From: Streptomyces spiroverticillatus | Lineage (GTDB): Bacteria; Actinomycetota; Actinomycetes; Streptomycetales; Streptomycetaceae | Reading direction: 5' to 3' | Assembly: GCA_014650415.1 (NCBI GenBank) | Contig: BMUX01000003.1 | Span: 682,001-746,000, forward strand | DNA length: 64,000 nucleotides | Shown: positions 16,469-27,031 of the stretch, one piece after another | Layout: every line of letters begins with the position of its first letter | Numbering within the stretch: position 1 is the stretch's first letter | The notes under the pieces: generated by a model | Told to the model about the DNA's origin: nothing | Databases searched by the model: none | Seen by the model: only the letters and a program-made list of their open reading frames with translations | Program-made: the position numbers and the translations under genes

Positions 16469-17433
16469 CGCGCCGCCACCTCTTCCCTCTTCGTCGTGTC
16501 CGTCGTCGTCCTCGCGTCCCGGGCGATGTGCAGGAAGGCCTCCTCCAGCGAGGCCGACCGCACGTCGAGCCCGCGCAGCTGCACCCCTGCGGCCTCTGCC
16601 CAGACCAGCAGCCCGGTCGCCGACCGCTGGAGCTGTGGAGTGCTCAACTGGACGGTCTTTCCGGTCAGTTGGTGTTCCGTGACACCGAGCTGGCCGAGCG
16701 GCGGCAGGTCTCCCATGTGGTAGCCCTCCGGCAGCTCGAAGCTGATCCGCGACGGGTGTGCGGCGACCACCTCGTCCACCCGCCCCTCGGCGGCGATCCG
16801 GCCCTCGTGCATGATCGCCAGCCGGTCGGCCAGCTCCTCGGCCTCTTCGAGGTAGTGCGTGGTCAGCAGGACGGTCGTGCCCTGGTCGCGCAGCTCCCGC
16901 ACCAACTCCCAGGTGGCGTGCCGCCCTTCGGCGTCCAGACCGGTCGTCGGCTCGTCCAGGAAGAGCACCTCGGGCCGCCCGAGCACCGCCATGGCCAGGT
17001 CCAGTCGCCGCCGCTCACCGCCGGACAACTGCTTGACCCGTACGGCAAGGCGCTTGCTCAGGCCCACCAGCTCCAGTGCTTCCTCGACCGGACGCGCCCC
17101 GCTCGTGCAGCCGGCCCACATCCGCGCGGTCTCCAGCACCGTCAACTGGGCCGGGAATCCGCCCTCCTGGAGCATCACACCCACGCGGGGGCGCACCTTC
17201 GCGCGCTCCGTGTACGGGTGGTGCCCCAGGACCCGGACCCGGCCGCCGCTCGGCTCGGCGAGCCCTTCGAGCAGCTCCAGCGTGGAGGTCTTGCCCGCGC
17301 CGTTCGTCCCGAGGAGCGCGAAGAGTTCGCCGCGCCCCACGGAGAAGGAGACGGATCGGACGGCTTCGAACCCTCCGGCGTAGGTCCGCCGGAGCCCTTC
17401 GACGTCGATGACAAGCTCTGCGTGGGTGGTCAT
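16465..17433 (-). CDS. ABC transporter ATP-binding protein (drug/lipid export type)
   Basis: 322 aa. Walker A LLGTNGAGKTST at about 40-51, Q-loop VMLQEGGFPAQ, signature LSGGERRRLDLAMAVLG, Walker B VLFLDEPTTGLD and H-loop LLTTHYLEEAEELAD. The C-terminal ~90 residues form the DUF4162-like extension found in CcmA/DrrA-type exporters (SLEEAFLHI). First gene of a four-gene minus-strand operon ATPase-permease-kinase-regulator. ATG at 17433 lies about 45 nt from palindromic operator-like sites. Confidence 0.94.
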   Translation of the reverse strand: MTTHAELVIDVEGLRRTYAGGFEAVRSVSFSVGRGELFALLGTNGAGKTSTLELLEGLAEPSGGRVRVLGHHPYTERAKVRPRVGVMLQEGGFPAQLTVLETARMWAGCTSGARPVEEALELVGLSKRLAVRVKQLSGGERRRLDLAMAVLGRPEVLFLDEPTTGLDAEGRHATWELVRELRDQGTTVLLTTHYLEEAEELADRLAIMHEGRIAAEGRVDEVVAAHPSRISFELPEGYHMGDLPPLGQLGVTEHQLTGKTVQLSTPQLQRSATGLLVWAEAAGVQLRGLDVRSASLEEAFLHIARDARTTTDTTKREEVAAR

Positions 17434-17476
17434 GTCTCAAGGCTCCCGCCGGCCGGGGGCCGGCGGCAGTGCGGGC

Positions 17477-17504
17477 TGTCATGACTCCCGATGACAAATG
17501 TCAT
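17477..17504 (-). promoter_or_regulatory. operator-like inverted repeats upstream of the ABC/two-component operon
   Basis: ATGACA-AA-TGTCAT is a perfect palindrome at 17491-17504. A further TGTCAT (17477-17482, within GTCATGAC) lies 22 bp away, two helical turns. Paired TGTCAT/ATGACA sites fit a dimeric NarL-type regulator such as the one encoded at the end of the operon; autoregulation is inferred. Confidence 0.6.
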
Positions 17505-17538
17505 GAGCGATCAAGGCCCACACATACGCCCGCATACG

Positions 17539-17573
17539 CAGAAGGCCCCCGTCGCAATGACGGGGGCCTTCTG
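17539..17573 (-). terminator. hairpin terminator of tRNA-Gly copy 2
   Basis: CAGAAGGCCCCCGTC / GACGGGGGCCTTCTG with loop GCAAT, 5 nt past the tRNA 3' end. Nearly the same hairpin and the same loop as at 13479-13513. Confidence 0.82.
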
Positions 17574-17578
17574 ACTTC

Positions 17579-17654
17579 TGGAGCGGACGACCAGGTTCGA
17601 ACTGGCGACCTCAACCTTGGCAAGGTTGCGCTCTACCAACTGAGCTACGTCCGC
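17579..17654 (-). tRNA. tRNA-Gly(GCC), copy 2
   Basis: Same cloverleaf, anticodon GCC and encoded CCA as 13521-13596; no differences are seen in the 76 nt. The two copies are direct repeats 4.06 kb apart, flanking the ABC/two-component operon. Confidence 0.97.
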
Positions 17655-17731
17655 AAGGGGTGGTGCGTGGTGTTGCTTGCTCACCCTACCCGATGCTCCG
17701 GGGCTTCCGGAAACCGGTTGAGGCGATGCAG

Positions 17732-17803
17732 AGCGGGTGACAGGAATTGCACACTGCGCCTTCCCCCTGGAAGGGGGATGTTCTGCTACTGAACTACACC
17801 CGC
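17732..17803 (-). tRNA. tRNA-Gly(TCC)
   Basis: Acceptor GCGGGTG pairs with CACCCGC; anticodon stem CCCCC/GGGGG around loop TTCCA gives anticodon TCC; T-loop TTCCTGT region; CCA not encoded. It decodes GGA. Confidence 0.93.
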
Positions 17804-17932
17804 ACGCTGCGTGAGGCGGGGCCTTGCGGCCTTGCCCTTCGGCGTGCTCCAGACTTTAGCCCAGGTACCGGGGTGCGATGCAAATCGGTTCCGGCCGACC
17901 TCGCGGGGGCGGCCCGGACACCTGTCGTTCCG

Positions 17933-18250
17933 TCAGGAGGCTTCGGCGAACGCCTCGTAGACCTTCTTCGGGATGCGGCCCCTGGCCGGCACCTCCATGC
18001 GGTGCGAGCGGGCCCAGGCGCGCACGGCGGCCGGGTCGGGCGCCACCGAGGTGTGCCGGTACACATTGCCCGACTTCGAGTGCTTTCGCGCCGCCGTCAC
18101 GTAGGGCTTCAGTGCGGCACGCAGTTTCTTTGCATTGGCGGGATTGAGGTCGATCTCGTACGACTTCCCGTCGAGGCCGAAGGTCACCGTTTCCGCTGCT
18201 TCTCCTCCGTCGATGTCGTCGAAGAGCGTGACCACAGTGCGTTGAGCCAC
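17933..18250 (-). CDS. lsrL: Lsr2-family nucleoid-associated protein (LsrL paralogue)
   Basis: 105 aa: N-terminal dimerisation domain (MAQRTVVTLFDDIDGG ... TVTFGLDGKSYEIDLN), a linker, and a C-terminal DNA-binding domain with the AT-hook-like ARGR at 89-92 (REV-type context HRMEVPARGRIPKKVYEAF). Lsr2 proteins coat AT-rich DNA and silence acquired genes, including antibiotic clusters in Streptomyces. Position next to purS identifies it, from recall of S. coelicolor, as the second paralogue LsrL rather than the main Lsr2. The gene sits beside an unusually AT-rich spacer, a natural Lsr2-type target. Confidence 0.92.
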   Translation of the reverse strand: MAQRTVVTLFDDIDGGEAAETVTFGLDGKSYEIDLNPANAKKLRAALKPYVTAARKHSKSGNVYRHTSVAPDPAAVRAWARSHRMEVPARGRIPKKVYEAFAEAS

Positions 18251-18595
18251 GGATATCGGTCCTTCCTAGCGGACGAGTACCGGCGCGAGCGCCGATGTCA
18301 CCGCGCTGACGTGCGGCGATGTCGGCCTTCCGACGGTTTTGAAGCAAGGCGACGGCAATGTTGCTTTCCCTTGTATTCCTTTGTACAGGGGGAGGCATTG
18401 CATTGTGAAGCCCAGTCAATTCCGTCCGCGTGTCCGAGGGCAATGAGGGGTGCCGCTTTTTTCCCTGATTTTTCCCCGCGTTGTCGGCGCCGATACCGGA
18501 ACGTGATCGTTCGAGGGGATATCTACCCGCGTAGAATTTTTGGGCGGGTACGCTGGTGAAACCGCCTTAAGCACCACACCACACCGGGAGTGCCA
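18251..18595. promoter_or_regulatory. divergent lsrL / purSQL promoter region
   Basis: 345 nt between divergently transcribed lsrL and purS. It is AT-rich for this genome, with runs such as CTTTTTTCCC and GATTTTTCC around 18450-18480. A -10-like TAGAAT at 18531-18536 could serve purSQL; lsrL signals are not resolved. No purine riboswitch or convincing Pur operator was recognised. Confidence 0.45.
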
Positions 18596-18847
18596 GTGGC
18601 ACGCGTCGTAGTCGACGTCATGCTCAAGCCCGAGATCCTCGACCCGCAGGGACAGGCGGTGCAGCGTGCACTGCCCCGTCTCGGCTTCGAAGGAATCGCG
18701 GACGTCCGCCAGGGGAAGCGTTTCGAGCTGGAGGTGGAGGGGCCGGTCGACGACGCCGCCCTCACCCGCATCCACGAGATGGCCGAAACGTTCCTCGCCA
18801 ACACCGTCATCGAGGACTTCACCGTGAGGGTGGAGGAGGAGAAGTGA
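18596..18847 (+). CDS. purS: phosphoribosylformylglycinamidine synthase subunit PurS
   Basis: 83-aa small subunit of the FGAM synthase complex; it bridges PurQ and PurL and assists ammonia channelling. Begins [19 protein letters not shown] and keeps the family motif LPRLGF. GTG at 18596 is chosen over the in-frame GTG at 18590 because CGGGAG lies 5-6 nt before it. The stop overlaps the purQ start by 4 nt. Confidence 0.95.
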   Translation: MARVVVDVMLKPEILDPQGQAVQRALPRLGFEGIADVRQGKRFELEVEGPVDDAALTRIHEMAETFLANTVIEDFTVRVEEEK

Positions 18848-19523
18848 CTTCTCGCATCGGAGTCGTCACCTTCCCCGGCACGCTCGACGACCAGGACGCG
18901 CTGCGCGCCGTCCGCCTCGCCGGGGCCGAGCCGGTGTCCCTCTGGCACCGCGACAAGGACCTCCACCAGGTCGACGCGGTGGTCCTCGCCGGAGGGTTCT
19001 CCTACGGCGACTACCTGCGGGCCGGCGCCATTTCGCGCTTCTCGCCGGTGATGGACACGATCATCGAGCAGGCGAAGGCCGGTATGCCGGTCCTGGGCAT
19101 CTGCAACGGCTTCCAGATCCTCACCGAGGCCCACCTGCTGCCCGGCGCGATGCTCCGCAACAACCACCTCCACTTCATCTGCCGCGACCAGAAGCTGCGG
19201 GTGGAGAACGCGGAGACCGCCTGGACCCTCGATTACGAGCAGGGCCAGGAGATCTCCGTACCGCTGAAGAACATGGACGGCCGGTACGTCGCCGACGAGC
19301 GCACGCTCGACGAGCTGGAGGCGGAGGGCCGGGTGGCGTTCCGCTACCTGGACGGCAACCCCAACGGCTCGCTGCGGGACATCGCCGGGATCACGAACGC
19401 GGCGGGCAACGTCGTCGGACTGATGCCGCACCCCGAGCACGCCGTCGAGCCGCTGATCGGTACGGGCCGTACCGACGGGCTCGGGTTCTTCACCTCGATC
19501 CTGAAGAAGCTGGTCAACGCCTG

Positions 19524-19524
<1 letters not shown>
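18844..19524 (+). CDS. purQ: phosphoribosylformylglycinamidine synthase subunit PurQ (glutaminase)
   Basis: 226-aa class I glutamine amidotransferase that supplies ammonia to PurL. Nucleophile Cys87 in [10 protein letters not shown]; the His-x-Glu pair of the triad in MPHPEHAVE near the C-terminus; oxyanion region [13 protein letters not shown] start overlaps the purS stop (GTGA), and its TGA overlaps the purL ATG by one base. Confidence 0.96.
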
Positions 19525-21806
<2,282 letters not shown>

Positions 21807-21834
21807 GTTCGCGCGGAGTGAGTCTCGTATGAGT

Positions 21835-21868
21835 GCGGCCCCGCCCGGGGAGACCGGGACGGGGCCGC
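21835..21868 (+). terminator. terminator of purSQL
   Basis: GCGGCCCCGCCCGG / CCGGGACGGGGCCGC hairpin with short GA-rich loop, 29 nt past the purL stop. One bulged base; no T-tract. Confidence 0.75.
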
Positions 21869-21905
21869 ATCCGTAGGTGTCCGGGCGCGTGGTCATAATG
21901 CGCGG

Positions 21906-23597
21906 GTGAGTGATCAATTTCCTTCTCCCGTACGGCTTCCGGGTGCGCGTATACCCGAGGGTGCGGCCCTCTGGCGGTCCGCCGACGCCAGGCGCTGGCC
22001 GGCGGCGGTGTCCGCGCGGTGGTGGGCGCGGCCGGTGTGGGCGCTGGTGGTGCTGGGGCTGGCGGGGGTGGTGGTGTGGTTGCTGCCGTTGCCGGAGGCG
22101 GAGCGGGTCGCCTTCGGGGTGTTCGGGGCGGTGCCGGACGGGGTGGTCTATCGGGGGTCGTACGTCCCGATGAGGGAGTCCCATGTGCTCGTCTCGACCT
22201 ACGCCGGGGAATTCACCGGGGACGGTTCCTGGTCCTTCGGGACCCTCTGGGCGTGGGTGCTGCCCACGGTGTTCCAGGGGCTCGTGCTGCTGGAGGCGTA
22301 CTGGATCTGGCGTCGCCCCGCCCTCGCGCTCGGCGTGCTCGCCCCGCTGACCGCCGCCGCACTGTTCCTCGACGAGGGGATGGCGGACACGGTTCCGGCC
22401 GCGCGGATCATGGTCGGGGCGGTGGCCGTTCTGGTCGGGCTGCACCTGCTGCACCGGGTCCGGGCGCGGTCACGGCAGCGGGCGCTGGTGGTGGAGGCTG
22501 CCGGTGCGGAGCGCCATCCGGTGCCTGATGTGCCGGTGCGTGGCCGTCCGTGGTTGGTGCCGGGCGCGGGGGCGGTGCTGCTCGCGGTGGCGGTGTACGT
22601 CTGGGCGAGTGACTGGTGGGCGGCGGAGTCGAAGTGGGTGTTCCTGGTCGCCGGCACCCTCGGCACCGGCCTGCTGGTCCATGCCCTGGCCGAGTGGCGT
22701 GCCGCCGTACGTCTGCGCCGCAGTCCCCAGCCCGTCCTGCGGGTCCTGGTGCGGGAGGACGTGGACGGCAGGACCCTGGTGTACGCCGCCGACGACACGG
22801 CCGGGGCCGAGCCGCTGCTCGGTTTCCGGGGGCGGGGCGGGTACGCGGGCGGGTCGGCCGGGCGGCCCGAGGGCCTCGGGCCGCGCCCGCTGCGGGAGGC
22901 CGTTCTGTACGGAATTCCCGCTTCCGGCTCGGAGTTGGTGTGCGTGGGCGCGGTCGACGGGCCCGAGGGGCGGGTCGAGGTGGTGCGGGGGGCGGCGGGC
23001 CGCCCGGAGCGTACGACTCGTACAAGAAGAGTGGAGAGGGACAACAGCACCGTGGAGAACGTCGCGTCGGGGAGCGGGGTCCGGCAGTGGGCCGCCGGGA
23101 CGGTCGGGCGGGGGCTGGGGGTGTTCTTCCTGGTCATGTCGGCGGGGGCGGTGTTCAACCTGCTGACGGGGGAGATGTCCCTGTCGTGGTGGATGGCGGT
23201 GGTCTCGCTGCCGTTCTGGCTGACGGCCGCCGCGACGGCGCTCAACTGGCGGGTGACCGCCGACCGTTCGGGGGTCTGGGTGGCGGGGGCCTGGCGGGTG
23301 AAGCTGGTGCGCTGGGAGGAGATCGAGAAGGTCGACACCGCCAATGACAGCTTCGTACTGCGCGGGGGTGAGGGCGAGGGCGTCGCGCTGCGCCCCACCG
23401 GGTGGACGCGGCTGGACCACCGCACCGCCGCCGGGCACACGGCCGGGCATGCGGCGGAGGCGGTGCGCGCGATGCTGGCCGACCCGGGGCTGCGGCCCAC
23501 GCGGGAGAGCACGACGGCGGAACAGGGGATGCCGCTGGGGCCGGTGCTGGTGGCGGGGGTGCTGGCGTTGGGGGCGTGCGTGTACTGGTTGTTCTGA
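21906..23597 (+). CDS. polytopic membrane protein with C-terminal PH-like domain
   Basis: 563 aa, unknown function. Hydrophobic helices near 45-62, 108-150, 168-180, 218-250 and two close together around 390-445, plus a final one at the C-terminus (LGPVLVAGVLALGACVYWLF). The segment RVTADRSGVWVAGAWRVKLVRWEEIEKVD resembles the bacterial PH-like domains of membrane proteins. Its middle part (QPVLRVLV, REAVLYGIPASGSELVCVG) is similar to the next gene product (QPVLRVFA, EAVVYGVLAEGAEIAV), so the two are probably diverged duplicates. GTG start at 21906; no clear Shine-Dalgarno. Follows purL in streptomycetes (recalled). Confidence 0.75.
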   Translation: MSDQFPSPVRLPGARIPEGAALWRSADARRWPAAVSARWWARPVWALVVLGLAGVVVWLLPLPEAERVAFGVFGAVPDGVVYRGSYVPMRESHVLVSTYAGEFTGDGSWSFGTLWAWVLPTVFQGLVLLEAYWIWRRPALALGVLAPLTAAALFLDEGMADTVPAARIMVGAVAVLVGLHLLHRVRARSRQRALVVEAAGAERHPVPDVPVRGRPWLVPGAGAVLLAVAVYVWASDWWAAESKWVFLVAGTLGTGLLVHALAEWRAAVRLRRSPQPVLRVLVREDVDGRTLVYAADDTAGAEPLLGFRGRGGYAGGSAGRPEGLGPRPLREAVLYGIPASGSELVCVGAVDGPEGRVEVVRGAAGRPERTTRTRRVERDNSTVENVASGSGVRQWAAGTVGRGLGVFFLVMSAGAVFNLLTGEMSLSWWMAVVSLPFWLTAAATALNWRVTADRSGVWVAGAWRVKLVRWEEIEKVDTANDSFVLRGGEGEGVALRPTGWTRLDHRTAAGHTAGHAAEAVRAMLADPGLRPTRESTTAEQGMPLGPVLVAGVLALGACVYWLF

Positions 23598-23660
23598 GGG
23601 GTGGCGACGGGGCGATCAACTCCCGGGACAGGGAGCGGTTGTCGCACCGATACTTCGCAC

Positions 23661-25073
23661 ATGACCAGTCCTGTTCCGATACCTCCGCGCTCCACCCTGC
23701 CTCCGGCCGCGCAGGCCCCCGACGCCGTGTCCTGGAGCAGTGAGGACGCCCGCGCGTGGCGTGCCGAGGGCGTGCCGTGGTGGGCGCGGCCGCGCGTGGT
23801 GTCGTGGGGGCTGGCATTGTTCCTGCTGGCGGGCGCGGTCTTTCTCGTTGCCGCCGACACTGCTTACGTGTGCACGGAGGCGGCCCCGTGCGGGACCGAC
23901 TGGGCCGGCTATCTGGTGCTGGCCTTCTTCGTCGTGCTCCCGTACTGCTGTCTCCGGCTGCCCGGGGTCGCCCTCTGGCTGCTCCCCGCGGTCCCGGTGC
24001 TCATACTGACGGGCAGGCCCGACGTCACCACGGAAGACCTACAGGCCGACCTGATCGGCGAAGGGCTGATGACGGCCGGTTCACTGCTCGCCCTCGTCGC
24101 GGTGATCGTGCGCCTGCGGGCCCGACGCCGTCAGCGTGCGCTGTTCCTGAAGGCGGCGCAGGGGCGTACCGCGCCGCTGCCCAAGGGGTTCGGCCGCGAC
24201 GGCAGGGCGGTCCGCAGGCTGTGGGCCGCAACCGCACTGCTGGTGGTGGCCGGTGGGCTTCTGGCCTGGGGTGCGCTCGCCACGTCGGCCTCCGACGCCC
24301 GGGACGCGAAGGCCACCCGTACGGTCGCGACCGTCCTCGAAACGGTCGACCTGGACGAGGACGACGGCGGAACGGTGCGCGTGCGGACGGCGGACGGCAG
24401 GGAGCGGACCCTGTCCTCGCTGTACCCGCTGGAGCACCCCGTGGGCTCGCGGGTGACCGTACTGAGCGACGAGGGCCCACCGCGCCTGGCCGCTGAAGGC
24501 TACGACGCCGTCGGCCAGCAGATGGGCGCGCTGCCCTTCCTGGTCACCGGTGTTCTCCTGCTGGCCAAGGGCCTCCAACTGCACCTGGCGCGGCGGGCAC
24601 TGCGCAGGGGTGAGCAGCCGGTGCTGCGGGTGTTCGCGGCGGGGCACTTCACGTGGCAGCGGTTGTACGCGGCCACCGACACGGAGCTGACGGGGCCGGC
24701 CGTCGACTGTACGGCGCTCGCGTACGGCGAATTGCTGTGGGTGGTCGGGGAGCCTCAGGAGGAGCCCGACGAGGAGGGCGCGGAGGGCGTGGAGGGCGAG
24801 GAGGGCGTGGAGAACGACGACGAGGAGGACCTCGGCGAACACCCCGCCTGGTGCGGAGAGGCGGTCGTGTACGGCGTCCTGGCCGAGGGCGCCGAGATCG
24901 CCGTTCTCCAGTCCTGTCTGCCCCTGCTGGACTTGGTGGACCTGCGGTCCCCCGGCGATCCGGTGGACGCCGCCGAGCGTGAGAACGCGCTGGTCGTCGC
25001 CATGACGGTGGGCGGGAGCAACAGCCGCGAGGGGGCGAACCTGGCGGCGGCCGTGGTCGGTGGTCTGCTGTGA
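23661..25073 (+). CDS. membrane protein, DUF3592-like, paralogue of the upstream gene product
   Basis: 470 aa from ATG 23661. Helices near 48-64, 80-110, 135-150, 200-217 and 300-315. Between them lies a periplasm-facing segment typical of DUF3592-type proteins: ATRTVATVLETV ... VRVRTADGRERTLSSLYP ... GSRVTVLSDEGPPRLAAE. A very acidic loop (EEPDEEGAEGVEGEEGVEND) follows around 375-395. Shares the QPVLRV ... YG.(x)A.GxE(L/I) block with the preceding protein. A GTG start at 23601 is possible but adds an uncharacteristic tail. Function unknown. Confidence 0.72.
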   Translation: MTSPVPIPPRSTLPPAAQAPDAVSWSSEDARAWRAEGVPWWARPRVVSWGLALFLLAGAVFLVAADTAYVCTEAAPCGTDWAGYLVLAFFVVLPYCCLRLPGVALWLLPAVPVLILTGRPDVTTEDLQADLIGEGLMTAGSLLALVAVIVRLRARRRQRALFLKAAQGRTAPLPKGFGRDGRAVRRLWAATALLVVAGGLLAWGALATSASDARDAKATRTVATVLETVDLDEDDGGTVRVRTADGRERTLSSLYPLEHPVGSRVTVLSDEGPPRLAAEGYDAVGQQMGALPFLVTGVLLLAKGLQLHLARRALRRGEQPVLRVFAAGHFTWQRLYAATDTELTGPAVDCTALAYGELLWVVGEPQEEPDEEGAEGVEGEEGVENDDEEDLGEHPAWCGEAVVYGVLAEGAEIAVLQSCLPLLDLVDLRSPGDPVDAAERENALVVAMTVGGSNSREGANLAAAVVGGLL

Positions 25074-25096
25074 CGGCGGCTCTCTGACGGCAGCCG

Positions 25097-25119
25097 TTGT
25101 CAGACCCTGCCTCTAACCT
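25097..25119 (+). promoter_or_regulatory. PafBC / RecA-NDp-type promoter of the MDMPI-like gene
   Basis: TTGTCAGAC, 8 nt, TAACCT: the same layout and the same -10 as the dnaX promoter at 4676. The TAACCT ends 7 nt before the ATG at 25127, so a leaderless transcript is again expected. The consensus is that of the PafBC-dependent DNA-damage response of actinobacteria. Confidence 0.65.
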
Positions 25120-25126
25120 CGAAGGC

Positions 25127-25936
25127 ATGGCACAGAACCCGCGCCCCGCGACCGGCCGCAAGAAGCCCCGTGCGTACGACCCGGTGAAGACCCGGGTCGC
25201 CGTGCTCGCCCAGTTCGGGCTGGTCCGGGAGGTCGTCGAGGGGCTCTCCGAGGAGCAGCTCGCGCAGCCCAGCGGGCTGGGGGAGTGGTCGGTGCGGGAG
25301 CTGGCCGCGCACCTGTCGATGGCGGTGGGCTCGGTCGTACGGAGCCTGGGGGAGCCGTCGCCGGGCGCCGCCGAAGTGGGCCTCCTGGACTGGCCGTTCG
25401 CCACGGAGCAGCACGCCGGGCAGGTCGCGGAGGACACGGCGGGGATCGCCGCGAGCGCACCGATCTCCGAGTTGTACGAGAAGGCCGCGGCCGGAATCGC
25501 CGAAGCGCTGCCCGGCGCGGACGACGACCGGGTGGTGCCGACGCGGGTCGGTGCGATGCGGTTCGCGGACTTCCTCGTCACCCGCACCGTCGAGCTGGTC
25601 GTGCACAGCGACGACCTGGCGCGGGCCACCGGAGTCGAGGTCCCCTTCGACCGGCAGGCCCTGGCCGCCTGCACCCGCCTCCTCGCGGATGCCCTCGCCG
25701 TGAAGGCCCCCGGAGCCTCCACGGAGGTGCGCATCCCGCCGTTCGCGGTGGTGCAGTGCATCGAGGGCCCGAGGCACACCCGCGGCACCCCGCCGAACGT
25801 GGTGGAGACCGACCCGCTGACCTGGGTGCGGCTTGCCACAGGACGTACACAATGGGCCGCCGCGATTGAGAATGCGCAGGTCAGCGCCAGTGGCGAGCGT
25901 GCGGATCTGGTGGGGGTGCTGCCGATTCTGGGATGA
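25127..25936 (+). CDS. maleylpyruvate isomerase (MDMPI)/DinB-like family protein with SCP2-like tail
   Basis: 269 aa. N-terminal four-helix-bundle domain of the mycothiol-dependent isomerase/DinB superfamily: LVREVVEGLSEEQLAQPS, GLGEWSVRELAAHLSM (with the metal-type His), RFADFLVTRTVELVVHSDDLARA. The C-terminal ~80 residues (PPFAVVQCIEGPRHTRGTPPNVVETDPLTWVRLATG) resemble the SCP2-like part of the same enzymes. The precise reaction is unknown; members use mycothiol or handle thiol and toxic adducts. The ATG lacks a Shine-Dalgarno and lies 7 nt after a DNA-damage-type -10 box, which suggests damage induction (inference). Confidence 0.82.
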   Translation: MAQNPRPATGRKKPRAYDPVKTRVAVLAQFGLVREVVEGLSEEQLAQPSGLGEWSVRELAAHLSMAVGSVVRSLGEPSPGAAEVGLLDWPFATEQHAGQVAEDTAGIAASAPISELYEKAAAGIAEALPGADDDRVVPTRVGAMRFADFLVTRTVELVVHSDDLARATGVEVPFDRQALAACTRLLADALAVKAPGASTEVRIPPFAVVQCIEGPRHTRGTPPNVVETDPLTWVRLATGRTQWAAAIENAQVSASGERADLVGVLPILG

Positions 25937-25997
25937 AAGGGAACGCCTGCCGCGAGTGAAGTGGAACCGGTGCCGCCACCCGCTCCGTCACAGCGGC

Positions 25998-26921
25998 ATG
26001 CAGAAGACGCCGAAGCTCAAGAAGACGCCGAAGCCCACGAGGCCGAAGACGCTGACGACGCTGAAGGCGCTCGGAGTGCCCGTCACCGCCGCGGCCCTCC
26101 TCGCGCTGAGCGCCTGCGGCACGGAGACGACCCCGGGCTCGCAGGCGGCCGGCGACAGAAAGGGTGCCGGCCAGGGCGACGGGCAGGGCACCGTGCAGAC
26201 GGACCTCGCGCTGACCGGGGTGCGCTGGACGGTCGAGAGCTCGACGGTGGGCGGCAAGAAGGCCACCGCGCCCAGGGACACCTTCGTGCAGATCGACGAC
26301 AAGGGCGCGGTCAAGGGCAACTACGGCTGCAACTCCTTCACCGGCAAGGCAACGGTCAAGGGCGACGCCGTGAACCTCGACAAGCTGATGTCAACCCAAA
26401 TGGCCTGCGACGTCCAGGACTTCGAGCTGGCCATGCGCAAGGCCTTCAAGGAACCGCTGACGGCGAAGGTGGACGGCGACCGGCTCACCCTGACCACCGC
26501 GAAGGGCGACACCCTCGCCCTGACCTCCAAGCCCAAGAAGGAAGCGGCCGCCCCGCTCGCCGGGACCAAGTGGACCGTGACCTCCTTCAGCGACCGCAAG
26601 ACCGTGGGCGGCGGCGACACCACCGCCGCGACCGTGCCGAAGGACACCGCCGGCAAGGCGTATCTGACCTTCGGCAAGGACGGCACGGTGCGCGGCCGCA
26701 CGGGCTGCAACTCCCTGAACGGCACCGCGAAGGAGAGCGGCGGCAACCTCGAATTCGGCCGGGTCGCCACCACGCGCATGATGTGCCAGGGCGGTGCGGG
26801 CGAGGTCGAGAAGAAGATGCTGAAGGTGCTGACCGGCAAGGTCTCCTACACCGTGGACGGCCGCAGCCTCTCCCTCACCGGTCCGGCCGGCGTGGGTCTC
26901 GAGGCCACGGCCGACAAGTAG
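25998..26921 (+). CDS. lipoprotein with two META (HslJ-like) domains
   Basis: 307 aa. Basic n-region, hydrophobic stretch VPVTAAALLALSAC with lipobox LSAC, so acylated and anchored outside the membrane. Two META repeats follow, each with LxGxxWTVxS ... GxVxGxxGCNSxxG ... MxC (first about 75-175, second 185-295; GCNS in both). META domains occur in HslJ heat-shock/novobiocin-resistance proteins; no enzymatic role is known. The ATG at 25998 has no Shine-Dalgarno. An in-frame GTG at 25956 has AAAGGGA ahead of it and would lengthen the signal peptide, so the start is uncertain. Confidence 0.85.
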   Translation: MQKTPKLKKTPKPTRPKTLTTLKALGVPVTAAALLALSACGTETTPGSQAAGDRKGAGQGDGQGTVQTDLALTGVRWTVESSTVGGKKATAPRDTFVQIDDKGAVKGNYGCNSFTGKATVKGDAVNLDKLMSTQMACDVQDFELAMRKAFKEPLTAKVDGDRLTLTTAKGDTLALTSKPKKEAAAPLAGTKWTVTSFSDRKTVGGGDTTAATVPKDTAGKAYLTFGKDGTVRGRTGCNSLNGTAKESGGNLEFGRVATTRMMCQGGAGEVEKKMLKVLTGKVSYTVDGRSLSLTGPAGVGLEATADK

Positions 26922-26940
26922 GGCTCGTACGAAGCGAATG

Positions 26941-26967
26941 CGGGCCCGGCTGGGGCAGCCGGGCCCG
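26941..26967. terminator. hairpin between META lipoprotein and sulfatase genes
   Basis: CGGGCCCGGCTG / CAGCCGGGCCCG with loop GGG, 20 nt after the lipoprotein stop and 65 nt from the convergent sulfatase stop. Confidence 0.7.
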
Positions 26968-27031
26968 GGGCCGGGGCCGATGCCGTGGGGGCGTCGGACC
27001 CGGCCCTTGCGTCACCGGCCTCGCCCCCGCC

